A stretch of DNA of 64,000 bases, taken from positions 3,969,501 through 4,033,500 of the forward strand of contig NZ_CP106753.1 of NCBI RefSeq assembly GCF_025642115.1, written 5' to 3'. Within the stretch, counting starts at the first letter, position 1; each line of letters opens with the position of its first letter. Shown here piece by piece: positions 37,887-47,525 of this stretch. The DNA is from Chitiniphilus purpureus (GTDB lineage Bacteria; Pseudomonadota; Gammaproteobacteria; Burkholderiales; Chitinibacteraceae). The translations under genes were made by a program, and so were the position numbers. Under the pieces are notes generated by a model. That model worked only from the letters and a program-made list of their open reading frames with translations, ran no database searches and was not told the origin of the DNA.

Positions 37887-38837
37887 ATGCGCCTGCTCGT
37901 CATTGCCGATCCCCCCGAAGACTTCAAGATCCACAAGGATTCCACCTACGCCATGCTGCGCGAGGCCGCACGGCGCGGCTGGGCACTTTGGCTGTGCGAA
38001 GCCGCCGACCTGCGCGTCAGCCAGGGCGTGGTCGCCGCGCAGGCCCGGCCGTTCGGCTTCACCGATACCCAGGAATACCGACGCTGGTTCGAGCTGGGCA
38101 CGCCGGCGGACATGGCCCTACGCGACTTCGACGCGGTGTTGATGCGCACCGATCCGCCGTTCGATCAGCAGTATCTGTACGCCACCCACCTGCTCACACT
38201 GGCCCAATGGCAGGGCGCGCGGGTGTTCAACCCCGGTCAGGCGCTGCGCGACTTCAACGAAAAGCTCGCCATCCTGCGCTTTCCCGAGTTCATCGCCCCG
38301 ACCACGGTCACCCAGCGTGCCGCCGACCTGCGCGCCTTTCTGGCCGAACACGGCGACATCATCCTCAAGCCGCTCGACGGCATGGGCGGCAGGGGCATCT
38401 TCCGGCTCACCCGGCACGACCCCAATATCGGCGCCATCATCGAGACACTCACCGACAACGGGCAGCGCACGGTGATGGCGCAGCGCTATATCCCCGCGAT
38501 CAGCGAGGGCGACAAGCGCGTCCTGTTGATCGACGGCGTCCCGGTGGACTGGTGCCTGGCACGCATCCCGCAACCGGGCGAGACGCGTGGCAACCTGGCC
38601 GCCGGCGGCACCGGCCGTGCCCAGCCGCTTTCGGCGCGCGACCGCGAGATCGCCGCCGCGCTGGGCCCGCAGCTCGCGCAGGCCGGGCTGCTGCTGGTCG
38701 GGCTGGATGTGATCGGCGATTTCGTCACCGAGATCAATGTCACGAGCCCCACCTGCTTCCAGGAAATCACCCAGCAATCCGGCATCGACGTCGCCGCCCT
38801 GTTCATCGATGCGCTGGCCAGGCGTATCGCCGCGTAG
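37887..38837 (+). CDS. gshB: glutathione synthetase
   Basis: 316 residues, ATP-grasp enzyme adding glycine to gamma-glutamylcysteine. [23 protein letters not shown] at the N-terminus, [36 protein letters not shown] and the C-terminal [13 protein letters not shown] are diagnostic. Its 3' end overlaps the ApbE gene by 29 bases. Confidence 0.96.
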   Translation: MRLLVIADPPEDFKIHKDSTYAMLREAARRGWALWLCEAADLRVSQGVVAAQARPFGFTDTQEYRRWFELGTPADMALRDFDAVLMRTDPPFDQQYLYATHLLTLAQWQGARVFNPGQALRDFNEKLAILRFPEFIAPTTVTQRAADLRAFLAEHGDIILKPLDGMGGRGIFRLTRHDPNIGAIIETLTDNGQRTVMAQRYIPAISEGDKRVLLIDGVPVDWCLARIPQPGETRGNLAAGGTGRAQPLSARDREIAAALGPQLAQAGLLLVGLDVIGDFVTEINVTSPTCFQEITQQSGIDVAALFIDALARRIAA

Positions 38838-39867
38838 CCGGACGCGCGCGCTGCTGGCCGCCGCGGCGCTGCTGCTGGCCGGTTGCGGCGAGGCGCCGCT
38901 CTATCGGCAGACCGCGTTCGTGTTCGGCACCCAGGTCGAGCTGTCGATCTGGGGTCTGGACAAGGCCGAGGCGGCCCGCCATGCCGGCAAGGTGCTGGGT
39001 GAGCTGGACCGGCTGCACCGACGGCTGCATGCATGGCAGCCGTCGCCGATCACCCGGTTGAATACTGCCCTGGCGCATGGCACACCCGGCGAAGCCGATG
39101 CCGAACTGGTCGAATTGATCCAGCAGGCGCGCGACTATGCACAGCGTTCGGATCAATTGTTCAACCCAGCGATCGGGGGCTTGATCGGACTGTGGGGCTT
39201 TCACCAGGACAACCCGCCGCAGCATCCCCCTGATGCGGCGCAGCGCGACCGCTGGGTTGCGATGGCGCCGACATTGGACGACCTGGCAATCGACGCGGAC
39301 CGCATCGCTAGCCGCAATACGGCCGTACGGCTCGACCTGGGCGGCATCGCCAAGGGCTGGGCGCTCGACCGGGCGGCGCGCTATCTGCGTCGGGCGCGTG
39401 TCTATCACGCCCTGATCAATATCGGCGGCAATGTGCTGGCCCTGGGCCGCAAGGGGCAGGAACCCTGGCAGGTCGGACTGCGGCATCCACGCCAGCCGCG
39501 CGCGATGGCGGTGATCGCACTGCATGATGGCGAGGCGATCGGCACCTCCGGTGACTACCAGCGTTATTTCGAAGCCGGCGGCACGCGCTTTGCGCATCTG
39601 ATCGACCCACGCAGCGGCATGCCGGCACGGCAGATGCAGGCGGCCACCGTGATTGCACCACCGACGCTGGCGGCGGGCGCCATCTCGGATGCGCTGACCA
39701 AGCCCATCTTCATCGGCGGTCGCGAGCGCGCGCTCGACTACGCCGGGCGTTTCGGGGTGAAGGACGTGCTGATCGTCGCCAACGACGGCAGCGTATATGT
39801 CAGCGCCAGCCTGCAGCCGCGCCTGCAATGGCTGATTCCCCCACCGCACCTGTACCGGCTGCGCTAG
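38809..39867 (+). CDS. apbE: FAD:protein FMN transferase (ApbE lipoprotein)
   Basis: 352 residues with a lipoprotein signal ([14 protein letters not shown]). ApbE transfers FMN from FAD to Thr or Ser of partner proteins outside the cytoplasm. Signatures: [47 protein letters not shown] and a [11 protein letters not shown] segment with [11 protein letters not shown]. No FMN-binding target domain is seen in this window, so its substrate is elsewhere. Start overlaps gshB by 29 bases. Confidence 0.92.
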   Translation: MRWPGVSPRSRTRALLAAAALLLAGCGEAPLYRQTAFVFGTQVELSIWGLDKAEAARHAGKVLGELDRLHRRLHAWQPSPITRLNTALAHGTPGEADAELVELIQQARDYAQRSDQLFNPAIGGLIGLWGFHQDNPPQHPPDAAQRDRWVAMAPTLDDLAIDADRIASRNTAVRLDLGGIAKGWALDRAARYLRRARVYHALINIGGNVLALGRKGQEPWQVGLRHPRQPRAMAVIALHDGEAIGTSGDYQRYFEAGGTRFAHLIDPRSGMPARQMQAATVIAPPTLAAGAISDALTKPIFIGGRERALDYAGRFGVKDVLIVANDGSVYVSASLQPRLQWLIPPPHLYRLR

Positions 39868-40231
39868 CGCGCATCGACATTCAACCCGGGGAGTACGGAA
39901 CAAAGGCGGCAATGCAGGCCAAGCCGCGCCGGACAATGCGGCCATTGCCCGCCGGCGCGGGGCAGCAATGTGCCCGGCCCCGCCCTGCCGGGTGGCGCCG
40001 CGGGCCGGCATCTGGCGCATGGTCTGCAGATAGCCAGGCGAGCTGGCGCGCCACGCTTCGCGCAACCATCCGGGTCATGGGCCCGCACCGCCCACGGTTG
40101 AATGGCGATTGACAGCGGGGGCCGTGCACCCGGGTCGTGGCCCGGGTTGCACCGGCCACCCCGTGCTCTACCGGAAGGCAGCGGTTTTCAGTTATAACGT
40201 CAGAAAACAGCGCACCAGGACAGCTCCCCGC
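39868..40231 (+). other. non-coding gap between apbE and the EIIA gene
   Basis: 364 bases without a supported gene. It contains an imperfect hairpin (GTGCACCCGGG at 40124-40134 against CCCGGGTTGCAC at 40141-40152, one bulged base) and a -10-like TATAAC at 40193-40198 without a good -35. The EIIA operon promoter is probably here. Confidence 0.5.
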
Positions 40232-40627
40232 ATGGTCGGAATCATCATCGTCACCCACGTCACCCTCGGCGAGTCGCTGATCTCGTGTGCACAGCACATC
40301 ATGGGACGACCGCTAGAGAACCTGGCCCAGCTCGCCGTCAGCAAGGCCGACGATCCGGACGAGGTGGTACGCCGCGCACGCGCGATGGTGCAGGCGCTGG
40401 ACGATGGCTCGGGCGTACTGCTGCTGACCGATATCTATGGCGGTACACCATCCAACGTCGCCAACCGGCTGATCGAGCCCAATCGGGTCGAAGCGGTGGC
40501 CGGCGTGAACCTGCCGATGCTGGTGCGGGCGCTGACCTACAGCCACCAGTCGCTCGAGGTCGTGGTCAGCAAGGCGATCACCGGCGGGCTTGAAGGCGTG
40601 CTCTACATGCTCCCCCCACTCGAATAA
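40232..40627 (+). CDS. PTS EIIA component, mannose family
   Basis: 131 residues, EIIA-Man (AgaF/ManX-like) domain. The phosphorylated His is in GIIIVTHVTLGESL, with LLTDIYGGTPSNVANRL and GVNLPMLVRAL conserved. No EIIB, EIIC or EIID gene follows; betaproteobacteria use this solitary EIIA in a regulatory phosphorelay. Followed by HPr and EI with short gaps. Confidence 0.92.
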   Translation: MVGIIIVTHVTLGESLISCAQHIMGRPLENLAQLAVSKADDPDEVVRRARAMVQALDDGSGVLLLTDIYGGTPSNVANRLIEPNRVEAVAGVNLPMLVRALTYSHQSLEVVVSKAITGGLEGVLYMLPPLE

Positions 40628-40647
40628 GAACCACGCCAGGACCCGCC

Positions 40648-40920
40648 ATGCCACAACAGGAAGTCGAAATCGTCAACAAGCTGGGCCTGCATGCCAGGGC
40701 GTCGAGCAAGTTCACCCAGCTTGCCAGCCAGTTCAGCTGCGAAGTCTGGGTCACCCGCAACCAGAAGCGCGTCAACGCCAAGTCCATCATGGGTGTGATG
40801 ATGCTTGCCGCCGGCAAGGGCAGCTCCATCATCATCGAGACCAGCAATGGGCCGGATGAGCAGCAGGCCATGGATGCGCTGGTGGCGCTCGTGGCGGACC
40901 GCTTCGGCGAAGGCGAATAA
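40648..40920 (+). CDS. ptsH: phosphocarrier protein HPr
   Basis: 90 residues. His15 region NKLGLHARASSKF accepts phosphate from EI; Ser46 region NAKSIMGVMMLAAGKGS is the target of the HprK encoded at 29.0 kb. Both sites intact, so this HPr can be regulated on Ser and used on His. Confidence 0.95.
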   Translation: MPQQEVEIVNKLGLHARASSKFTQLASQFSCEVWVTRNQKRVNAKSIMGVMMLAAGKGSSIIIETSNGPDEQQAMDALVALVADRFGEGE

Positions 40921-40944
40921 CGGCCGGGCAAAGGAGACAGGCGG

Positions 40945-42687
40945 ATGGGTATCACGCTGCACGGAATCGGCATCGGCGGAGGCGTCGCGATCGGTCACGC
41001 GCACGTGATCTCGCACAACGAAATCGAGATCGCCCATTACAACATTGCCGAAGACGACGTCCCGCAGGAGGTGGCCCGCTTCGACGCGGCCATCCGCCTC
41101 GCCCGCCAGGAGCTGGAAACGCTGTGGGGCAGCATCCCCGAGAATGCGCCGGCCGAACTGGGCGCCTTTCTCAGCCTGCATATCATGCTGTTGAACGATC
41201 ATGCACTGAATTCCGAGCCGCACCTGATCATCGAGACCCAGCAATGCAACGCCGAATGGGCGCTCAAGCAGCAGCTGGACATCCTGCTCGCGCAGTTCGA
41301 CGAAATCGAGGAGGAATACCTGCGGGAGCGGCGCGCCGACGTGATCCAGGTGACCGACCGGATCTTCAAGGCGCTGGCCGGCCACCATGTGCCGCCACCG
41401 CCCCCGCTGCGGCCGGACACGATCCTGGTGGCGCATGACCTGTCCCCGGCCGACATGGTGTTGTTCAAGGACACCGACTATGCCGCCTTCGTCACCGACG
41501 TGGGCGGGCCGACCTCGCATACCGCCATCCTGGCGCGCAGCCTCGATCTGCCGGCGGTGCTGGCGCTGCGCCACGCGCAGGCCCTGATCCGCGAGGAGGA
41601 GCTCCTGATCGTCGACGGCGTCAATGGTGTGGTGATCGTCGATCCGGATGAACGCGTGCTGGTCGAATACCGCGCGCGCCAGCGCGAGTGGCAGGCCAGC
41701 CAGCGCGCGCTGCAGGATATCCGCGATGCCCGCCCGATCACCCGCGACGGCACCGAGATCGAGCTGTTCGCCAATATCGAGCTGCCCGGCGATACCGAAC
41801 AGGCGCTGGCCAACGGCGCCAATGGCGTCGGGCTGTTCCGTTCGGAGTTCCTGTTCCTGCGCGACGAGGACGATCTGCCGACCGAGGACGAACAGTTCGA
41901 GGCGTACAAACAGGTGGCCGAGGCGATGCACGGCCAGCCGGTGATCATCCGTACCATCGACCTGGGCAAGGACAAGATTCCCAAGTGGCAGGAGGAAAGC
42001 GATGCGCCCAACCCGGCACTGGGGCTGACCGGCATCCGGCTGTGCATGGCCGAGACGCAACTGTTCCGCACCCAGCTGCGGGCGCTGCTGCGCGCCTCGG
42101 CCTACGGCAAGATCAAGCTCCTGGTGCCGATGCTCACCCACGTCAATGAAGTGCGGCAGACACGGCGCCACCTGGAGGAAATCAAGGACCAGCTGCGCGG
42201 CGAGGGCATTGCGTTCGACGATGGCATCGAGCTGGGCGGCATGATCGAAGTGCCGGCCGCAGCGCTCGCGGTGGCAAGCTTCCTCAAGCAGCTCGACTTC
42301 ATCTCGATCGGCACCAACGACCTGATCCAGTACACGCTGGCGGTCGACCGCAACGACGATTCGGTGTCCTATCTGTATGACCCGTTGCACCCGGCGGTGG
42401 CGCAACTGCTGCACCATGTGATCCGGACGGCCGATGCGCTGGGCAAGCCGGTCTCGATGTGCGGCGAAATGGCGGGCGACCCGCAGTTGACGCTGCTGCT
42501 GCTGGCGCTGGGCCTGCGCCGCTTCTCGATGCTGCCCGCGCAGCTGTTGAAGGTGAAGCGGCGCATCCTCGATGCCGACCTCACCCAGCTACGCGGTGCA
42601 CTGTCCGGGCTGCTGGCGGCGGAGGATGCCGATGCCGTGCGTGCGCTGCTTGCCGAAATCGCTGTGCTGAAGCCGGCCGCAGCCTGA
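40945..42687 (+). CDS. ptsI: PEP-protein phosphotransferase, Enzyme I
   Basis: 580 residues. The N-terminal HPr-binding domain leads to the active His in VGGPTSHTAILARSL; the C-terminal PEP-binding barrel has ANIELPGDTEQALANGANGVGLFRSEFLFL, IGTNDLIQYTLAVDRND and the catalytic Cys in VSMCGEMAGDP. Starts the PEP-driven phosphorelay feeding HPr and the EIIA proteins. AAGGAG lies before the ATG. Confidence 0.97.
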   Translation: MGITLHGIGIGGGVAIGHAHVISHNEIEIAHYNIAEDDVPQEVARFDAAIRLARQELETLWGSIPENAPAELGAFLSLHIMLLNDHALNSEPHLIIETQQCNAEWALKQQLDILLAQFDEIEEEYLRERRADVIQVTDRIFKALAGHHVPPPPPLRPDTILVAHDLSPADMVLFKDTDYAAFVTDVGGPTSHTAILARSLDLPAVLALRHAQALIREEELLIVDGVNGVVIVDPDERVLVEYRARQREWQASQRALQDIRDARPITRDGTEIELFANIELPGDTEQALANGANGVGLFRSEFLFLRDEDDLPTEDEQFEAYKQVAEAMHGQPVIIRTIDLGKDKIPKWQEESDAPNPALGLTGIRLCMAETQLFRTQLRALLRASAYGKIKLLVPMLTHVNEVRQTRRHLEEIKDQLRGEGIAFDDGIELGGMIEVPAAALAVASFLKQLDFISIGTNDLIQYTLAVDRNDDSVSYLYDPLHPAVAQLLHHVIRTADALGKPVSMCGEMAGDPQLTLLLLALGLRRFSMLPAQLLKVKRRILDADLTQLRGALSGLLAAEDADAVRALLAEIAVLKPAAA

Positions 42688-42695
42688 GAGGCCAT

Positions 42696-42715
42696 CCCGG
42701 CCCGGCCGGGCCGGG
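42696..42715. repeat. 20-base GC palindrome after ptsI
   Basis: CCCGGCCCGGCCGGGCCGGG, a perfect palindrome 9 bases past the ptsI stop. In RNA it can fold on itself, but there is no T-run, so termination would have to be rho-dependent or absent. Confidence 0.5.
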
Positions 42716-42795
42716 AGCAGCAGCGCTGCCGGCCCGATATGCCGCGCTGGTGATCGGACTGCGCGGCGGTGGTACCGGCCGGCCGATGACGCGGC

Positions 42796-43923
42796 CTAGC
42801 GCGCCGCCGTGCCGAGCGCGTCGGCCAGTGTCCAGTTCTCCGGCAGCGGCAGCACCGATTCGTCGTAAACGATATCGAGCTTGTCGGCATGTTCGCGGCA
42901 GAAGTCCAGGCCGATGTCGAAACCGGCGCGGTAGAGCGCGTACATATTGGAATAGGTCCAGTCGAACATCTCGGCCCAGCGGGATTTCGGAAACTCCGGC
43001 GAGAGCAGCGGCACGATCAGCAGGTGGCGCTTCTCGGTGCCATCCGGATTGCGGTTGTACACCAGGTCGAACAGCTTCAGATCGTCCTTGGCGATCTCCA
43101 CCAGCGGCGTGATGATCGACATCACCCAGGCGTCGTACAGGTCGCGCGGCGGGCGTAACAGCTGATCGGCCCCCAGCACGTCGAACACCACCAGCGTATC
43201 GATCTCCGGGTGCACCCCATCTGGGCCCACCAGCGCCTTGAAATTGAGCGTATCGAGCGCCGCGCCTTCGATGTAGTGCTCCGGCTCCCCGGCTTCGTTC
43301 GCAATCACCGTGGGCGGGTACAGAAACGGGAACGACAGCGCGGCGCGGAAGCGCTCCACCGTGATCTCGGGGCCCTCCCATTGCACCATCTGATGCCGGT
43401 CCAGGTTGTAGGCGTTGAGGTAGATCGGGATGCTGGCATCAGCTAGGCGCTGGAAATCGACCACCTCCTCGATGAACGGCACATGCGCGCACAGACCAAG
43501 GCTGCGCATCGACAGGTCGGTGGGTGTGGCGATCGCCCACATCAGCCGCACCCAATCCGCCCACGCCCGCCAGGCCGGGCTCTGCTGCGACAGCTCGTCG
43601 ACCCATTGGGCGAACGGCGAACGGGCGATTTCACTGCGGAACTGCTCGGCCAGCGGGCCGGGCTTGTTGAACACCTTGTAATTGACCGGCAGCAGACGAT
43701 AGATGGGATCGGCGATCCCCATCTGCACCATGCCCGCCAACGCGGCGATCGGATTGCCGGACTTGGGCGCCGCATACAGCAGGCCGACCAGGGCGCCGGC
43801 ACCGGACGTGGAAATGATGTCAAAGCGCACGCGTTGCCGGATCATGGCCGACAGCGCGCCCGCCATCAGCGGCATATTGGGTGCGCCACCGCCGATCACC
43901 AGCGCCGTCTTGGCCTTGGGCAT
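42796..43923 (-). CDS. patatin-like protein with altered active site
   Basis: 375 residues. The patatin fold is suggested by KTALVIGGGAPNMPLMAGAL (oxyanion-hole glycines), the nucleophile elbow region FDIISTSGAGALVGLLYAA and the later YIEGAALDTLNF. The usual G-x-S-x-G reads S-T-S-G-A, and the usual Asp-Gly reads Glu-Gly, so lipase activity is doubtful. AAGGAG precedes the ATG. Function unknown; transcribed away from ptsI, toward it on the opposite strand. Confidence 0.7.
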   Translation of the reverse strand: MPKAKTALVIGGGAPNMPLMAGALSAMIRQRVRFDIISTSGAGALVGLLYAAPKSGNPIAALAGMVQMGIADPIYRLLPVNYKVFNKPGPLAEQFRSEIARSPFAQWVDELSQQSPAWRAWADWVRLMWAIATPTDLSMRSLGLCAHVPFIEEVVDFQRLADASIPIYLNAYNLDRHQMVQWEGPEITVERFRAALSFPFLYPPTVIANEAGEPEHYIEGAALDTLNFKALVGPDGVHPEIDTLVVFDVLGADQLLRPPRDLYDAWVMSIITPLVEIAKDDLKLFDLVYNRNPDGTEKRHLLIVPLLSPEFPKSRWAEMFDWTYSNMYALYRAGFDIGLDFCREHADKLDIVYDESVLPLPENWTLADALGTAAR

Positions 43924-44040
43924 GCTCAGCTCCTTGTTGTGCGGTGCAATATACAAGAGCGCAAGTATTCGACGGGGCCATGGCATCTGCCAAGCACCAA
44001 CCGTTCAGCGCCGGGAAAATGGCTCCTATCGGCAACCGGC

Positions 44041-44949
44041 TCAGCGCACGCGGCGATATGGGTCGGACTCGCCTTCCGGCCGGGTCTTGAAGCGCCGGTG
44101 CAGCCAGTAGTACTGCGCCGGGCATTCGCGCACCCGCGCCTCGATGAACGCGTTCATGCGCCGGGTGTCCGCCTCGGCATCGCCGGACGGGAAGCCGGTC
44201 CAGGCCGGATAAAAACGGGTGACGAAGCGAGTGCCTTCCAGTGTGGTCACCATCGGCACCACCACCGCGTCGCCCAGTTGCGCCAGCCGCGACAGCGCCG
44301 GCACCGTGGCGGTCGGCACGCCGAAGAACGGCACGAAGATCGATTCGCGCCGGCCCAGGTCCTGGTCGGGCAGGTAGTACAACGATGCCCCATCGCGCAG
44401 CGCCCGCACCACCGGCCGGATGCCGTCGGTACGACGGAACAGCTGCGGCGGCCCGAACCGGCTGCGCCCGAACCGCAACAGCTGATCGAACACACTTTCG
44501 TGCGTCGAGGTATAGAGGATGGCCCCCAAGTGCTCGATGGCATGGCGGATGCCGCCGACATCCAGTCCCAGGAAGTGCGGCGCCAGCGCGATGATGGGCC
44601 GCCCCTGCGTCGCGGCATAGTGCTCGTAGCCCTGCCGCACCACCAACCGCGCCAGCCGGTGCGGCTTGGCGAACCACGGGATGCCGTAGCTGACAAGGCA
44701 GATGGCGAACACCTGGTAGTGCCGGCGCAACGTACGCCGCCGCTCGGTCTCGGACCACTCGGGAAAGCACAGCCGCAGGTTGACCAGGCCGATATGGCGC
44801 CGCCGCGGCGTCAGCAGGTAGAGGGCGACGCCCAGCAGCGTGCCCAGCCCGCACAACAGCGGAAACGGCAGCCAGTGCAGCACCCAGAACGGCACGGCCA
44901 GTGCCTTGGCGCGCCAGGACAAATCGGACCACCGCAGCGGCGCGCTCAT
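44041..44949 (-). CDS. LpxL/HtrB-family lipid A acyltransferase 1
   Basis: 302 residues of the lysophospholipid/lipid A acyltransferase family. N-terminal membrane anchor (KALAVPFWVLHWLPFPLLCGLGTLLGV), the H-x4-D motif in APHFLGLDVGG, and a DQDLGRRESIFVPFFG active-site loop. Adds a secondary acyl chain to lipid A. Overlaps the second acyltransferase by 4 bases; both sit upstream of and divergent to metK, as in many betaproteobacteria. Confidence 0.9.
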   Translation of the reverse strand: MSAPLRWSDLSWRAKALAVPFWVLHWLPFPLLCGLGTLLGVALYLLTPRRRHIGLVNLRLCFPEWSETERRRTLRRHYQVFAICLVSYGIPWFAKPHRLARLVVRQGYEHYAATQGRPIIALAPHFLGLDVGGIRHAIEHLGAILYTSTHESVFDQLLRFGRSRFGPPQLFRRTDGIRPVVRALRDGASLYYLPDQDLGRRESIFVPFFGVPTATVPALSRLAQLGDAVVVPMVTTLEGTRFVTRFYPAWTGFPSGDAEADTRRMNAFIEARVRECPAQYYWLHRRFKTRPEGESDPYRRVR

Positions 44950-45821
44950 GCCGCGTCCCCGGGCAGCGGCGCGCCGGCCGGCCGCTTGTAGCGGTTGTAG
45001 CTCCACAGGTATTGGGCGGGCGCAAGCCGGATCAGCGCCTCGATATCGGCATTGAGCAGCGCGGCGTCGGCCTGCGCCTCGCCGCTGAATCGATCCGAGA
45101 GCGGCCGGATATGGATGCGGTAGCCGCGCCCCCAGGACAACCGCTCTGCACAGCACAGCAGCACCGTGGCGTGGCTGGCGCAGGCGAGCCGGGACAGCAG
45201 CGTCATGGTATAGGCCGGCCGGCCGAAGAACGGCGCCCACACGCCTTCGCCGGCACCTGGGGCCTGATCGGGCAGCATATAGACCGCCTGCCCCTGCTTG
45301 AGCGCCTTGAAGAGCTGGCGCACCCCACCGGCATTGGCAGGGGCCGCCCGCGCCCCGCCACGGGTGCGCGAACTGAGCATCAAGGGTTCGAGCCAGGCCA
45401 GCTTGGGGGGCCGGTAGAGCGCGGTCAGTGGGCGCGGCAGACGGCTGGCCAGGTAGGCGCCGCAGACCTCGATGGCCCCCAGGTGCGGCGAGACCAGCAG
45501 CAGGGGCGCAGGCGACTCGAGCGCAGCGGTCACATGCGCCCAGCCGGTGCACTGTTTCACCATCGTCGCCACCCTGGGCAAAGGCCGCAGCCAGGCGGGA
45601 ATCAGTTCGAGCGCGCCCATGCCATGCGCCGCGATACTGGCACGAAGCAATCGTCTATAATCCCCGTCGCTTTGCGCGAGCCCCGATTGCCGCAGATTCT
45701 CGGCGATACGGCGCCGATACCCCGGTGAAGCCCAATACACCAGCCAGCCGAGCGCTGCACCGATGACGTGGAACAGTGGCAACGGCAACCAGGCAAGCGG
45801 TTTGAAAAGCGCAACCAGCAT
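44946..45821 (-). CDS. LpxL/HtrB-family lipid A acyltransferase 2
   Basis: 291 residues, same family as its neighbour. Membrane anchor (AWLPLPLFHVIGAALGWLVYW), H-x4-E motif in SPHLGAIEVCGA and the DQAPGAGEGVWAPFFG loop. ATG 45821 is chosen because the alternative at 45833 is TTG. The two enzymes probably add different secondary acyl chains. Confidence 0.88.
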   Translation of the reverse strand: MLVALFKPLAWLPLPLFHVIGAALGWLVYWASPGYRRRIAENLRQSGLAQSDGDYRRLLRASIAAHGMGALELIPAWLRPLPRVATMVKQCTGWAHVTAALESPAPLLLVSPHLGAIEVCGAYLASRLPRPLTALYRPPKLAWLEPLMLSSRTRGGARAAPANAGGVRQLFKALKQGQAVYMLPDQAPGAGEGVWAPFFGRPAYTMTLLSRLACASHATVLLCCAERLSWGRGYRIHIRPLSDRFSGEAQADAALLNADIEALIRLAPAQYLWSYNRYKRPAGAPLPGDAA

Positions 45822-45836
45822 CGAAAGGATCAAGAC

Positions 45837-45872
45837 GGCGGTGAAAGCCGGATTCTAGCGACTTTCACCGCC
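45837..45872. promoter_or_regulatory. inverted repeat between lpxL and metK
   Basis: GGCGGTGAAAG (45837-45847) and its perfect complement CTTTCACCGCC (45862-45872) flank 14 bases. The element sits in the 91-base gap between the divergent acyltransferase and metK starts, and its centre contains the minus-strand TAGAAT (45852-45857) that could be the acyltransferase -10. It could be a repressor site or RNA hairpin; its regulator is not known. Confidence 0.5.
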
Positions 45873-45912
45873 CCCCACACGCGATCAAGCCATCCGCCAA
45901 GGAATCATGCGC

Positions 45913-47079
45913 ATGAAAGAATTTCTGTTTACCTCTGAATCCGTCTCCGAAGGCCATCCGGACAAGGTGGCCGACCAGATCTCCGATTCCATCCTGGATG
46001 CGATCCTGACGCAGGACCGCCATGCCCGCGTCGCCGCTGAAACGCTGGTCAATACCGGCCTCGTGGTGCTGGCCGGGGAGATCACCACCACCGCCACCAT
46101 CGATTACATCCAGATCGCGCGCGACACCATCAAGCGCATCGGCTACGACCACTCCGACATCGGCTTTGACGCCAAGACCTGCGCGGTGCTGGTTGCCTAC
46201 GACAAGCAGTCGCCCGATATCGCACAAGGCGTGAACGAAGGTGCCGGACTGGATCTGGACCAGGGCGCGGGCGACCAGGGCCTGATGTTCGGTTACGCCT
46301 GCGACGAGACGCCGCAGCTGATGCCCGCGCCGATCTACTACGCGCACCGGCTGGTGCAGCGCCAGGCCGAGCTGAGGAAGGACGGCCGGCTGCCGTGGCT
46401 GCGCCCGGATGCCAAGAGCCAGGTGACGCTCAAATACGACGCCGAATCAGGCCGCGTGCTGGAAGTGGACACCGTGGTGCTCTCGACCCAGCATCATCCG
46501 GACGTATCGCACGCCCAGCTTTCCGAGGCAGTGATCGAGGAGGTCATCAAGCCGGTGCTGCCGGCCGAATGGCTCAAGAACCCCAAGTTCCTGGTCAACC
46601 CGACCGGCCGCTTCGTCATCGGCGGCCCGATGGGCGATTGCGGTCTGACCGGACGCAAGATCATCGTCGACACCTACGGCGGCGCAGCGCCGCACGGTGG
46701 CGGCGCGTTCTCGGGCAAGGACCCGTCCAAGGTGGACCGCTCGGCCGCCTACGCCGGTCGCTACGTGGCCAAGAACATCGTCGCCGCCGGCATCGCCCGG
46801 CAGTGTCTGGTGCAGGTGAGCTATGCCATCGGTATCTCGCGCCCGGTCTCGATCATGGTCGACACCTGGGGCACGTCCAAGCTGTCCAACAAAGAGATCG
46901 TCAAGCTGATCGAGCGGCATTTCGACCTGCGGCCCAAGGGCATCGTGCAGATGCTGGACCTGTTGCGCCCGGTGTATACCCGTACCGCCGCCTACGGCCA
47001 CTTCGGCCGCGAAGAGCCGGACTTCACCTGGGAACGCACCGACAAGGCCGCCGCGCTGCGCGCGGACGCCGGGTTGTAG
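45913..47079 (+). CDS. metK: S-adenosylmethionine synthetase
   Basis: 388 residues. ATP plus methionine to SAM. Signatures [32 protein letters not shown] (a hallmark) and [19 protein letters not shown]. The ATG at 45913 lies 9 bases after AAGGA and matches the usual N-terminus; an ATG 6 bases upstream is too close to the ribosome site. Confidence 0.97.
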   Translation: MKEFLFTSESVSEGHPDKVADQISDSILDAILTQDRHARVAAETLVNTGLVVLAGEITTTATIDYIQIARDTIKRIGYDHSDIGFDAKTCAVLVAYDKQSPDIAQGVNEGAGLDLDQGAGDQGLMFGYACDETPQLMPAPIYYAHRLVQRQAELRKDGRLPWLRPDAKSQVTLKYDAESGRVLEVDTVVLSTQHHPDVSHAQLSEAVIEEVIKPVLPAEWLKNPKFLVNPTGRFVIGGPMGDCGLTGRKIIVDTYGGAAPHGGGAFSGKDPSKVDRSAAYAGRYVAKNIVAAGIARQCLVQVSYAIGISRPVSIMVDTWGTSKLSNKEIVKLIERHFDLRPKGIVQMLDLLRPVYTRTAAYGHFGREEPDFTWERTDKAAALRADAGL

Positions 47080-47102
47080 GACACGCCTGCCGCTGTCGGC
47101 GC

Positions 47103-47135
47103 CATGAACGGGACGGCCACGCCGTCCCGTTCATG
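47103..47135. repeat. 15-base perfect hairpin after metK
   Basis: CATGAACGGGACGGC (47103-47117) pairs with GCCGTCCCGTTCATG (47121-47135) across loop CAC, 23 bases past the metK stop. The right arm is followed by GC-rich sequence rather than T, so it may be a processing or rho-linked element, not a clear intrinsic terminator. Confidence 0.65.
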
Positions 47136-47201
47136 CTTGCCCCCGATGCAACGCCCCTACCCTCGCATGCGCCGTTGCAACACCATGACCAGGATGCCCC
47201 C

Positions 47202-47525
47202 ATGCAACACCTGCAACCCCAAGAACTGGCGGCTTGGCTCGCCGACGCCGACCGGCCGCGGCCGGTGCTGCTCGATGTGCGCGAAGGCTGGGAAGTGGCG
47301 CATTGCGCCCTGCCCGGGATCGTCCATATCCCGATGAACGAGATCCCGTCACGCCAGCAGGAGCTGGACCCGGATACGCCGACGGTGGTGATCTGCCACC
47401 ACGGGGTGCGCAGCTACCAGGTGGCGACGTTCCTGGAGCGCAACGGCTTCGAGCGGATGATCAATCTGACCGGCGGGGTCGCCGGCTGGGCAGACCAGGT
47501 CGATCCGGGCTTTCCCCGCTATTGA
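47202..47525 (+). CDS. rhodanese-like domain protein
   Basis: 107 residues, single rhodanese (sulfurtransferase) domain. LLDVREGWEVAHCALPGIVHIPMNEI and the active-site CHHGVRS loop with catalytic Cys (VVICHHGVRSYQVATFL), ending NLTGGVAGWADQVDPGFPRY, resemble the GlpE/PspE-type family and the UBA/ThiF-associated rhodanese. AGGA precedes the ATG. Cytoplasmic sulfur transfer likely. Confidence 0.85.
   Translation: MQHLQPQELAAWLADADRPRPVLLDVREGWEVAHCALPGIVHIPMNEIPSRQQELDPDTPTVVICHHGVRSYQVATFLERNGFERMINLTGGVAGWADQVDPGFPRY

Noticed and set aside
39868..40231. Short open frames in the gap after apbE
   Set aside because: They lack ribosome sites, have Arg/Pro-rich shadow composition and match no known family.
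40603..42417. 604-codon minus-strand frame opposite ptsI
   Set aside because: Shadow of Enzyme I, which has all catalytic motifs on the plus strand.
45834..45912. SAM riboswitch upstream of metK
   Set aside because: The gap is too short and does not show the paired regions of known SAM riboswitch classes; only a single inverted repeat is visible.
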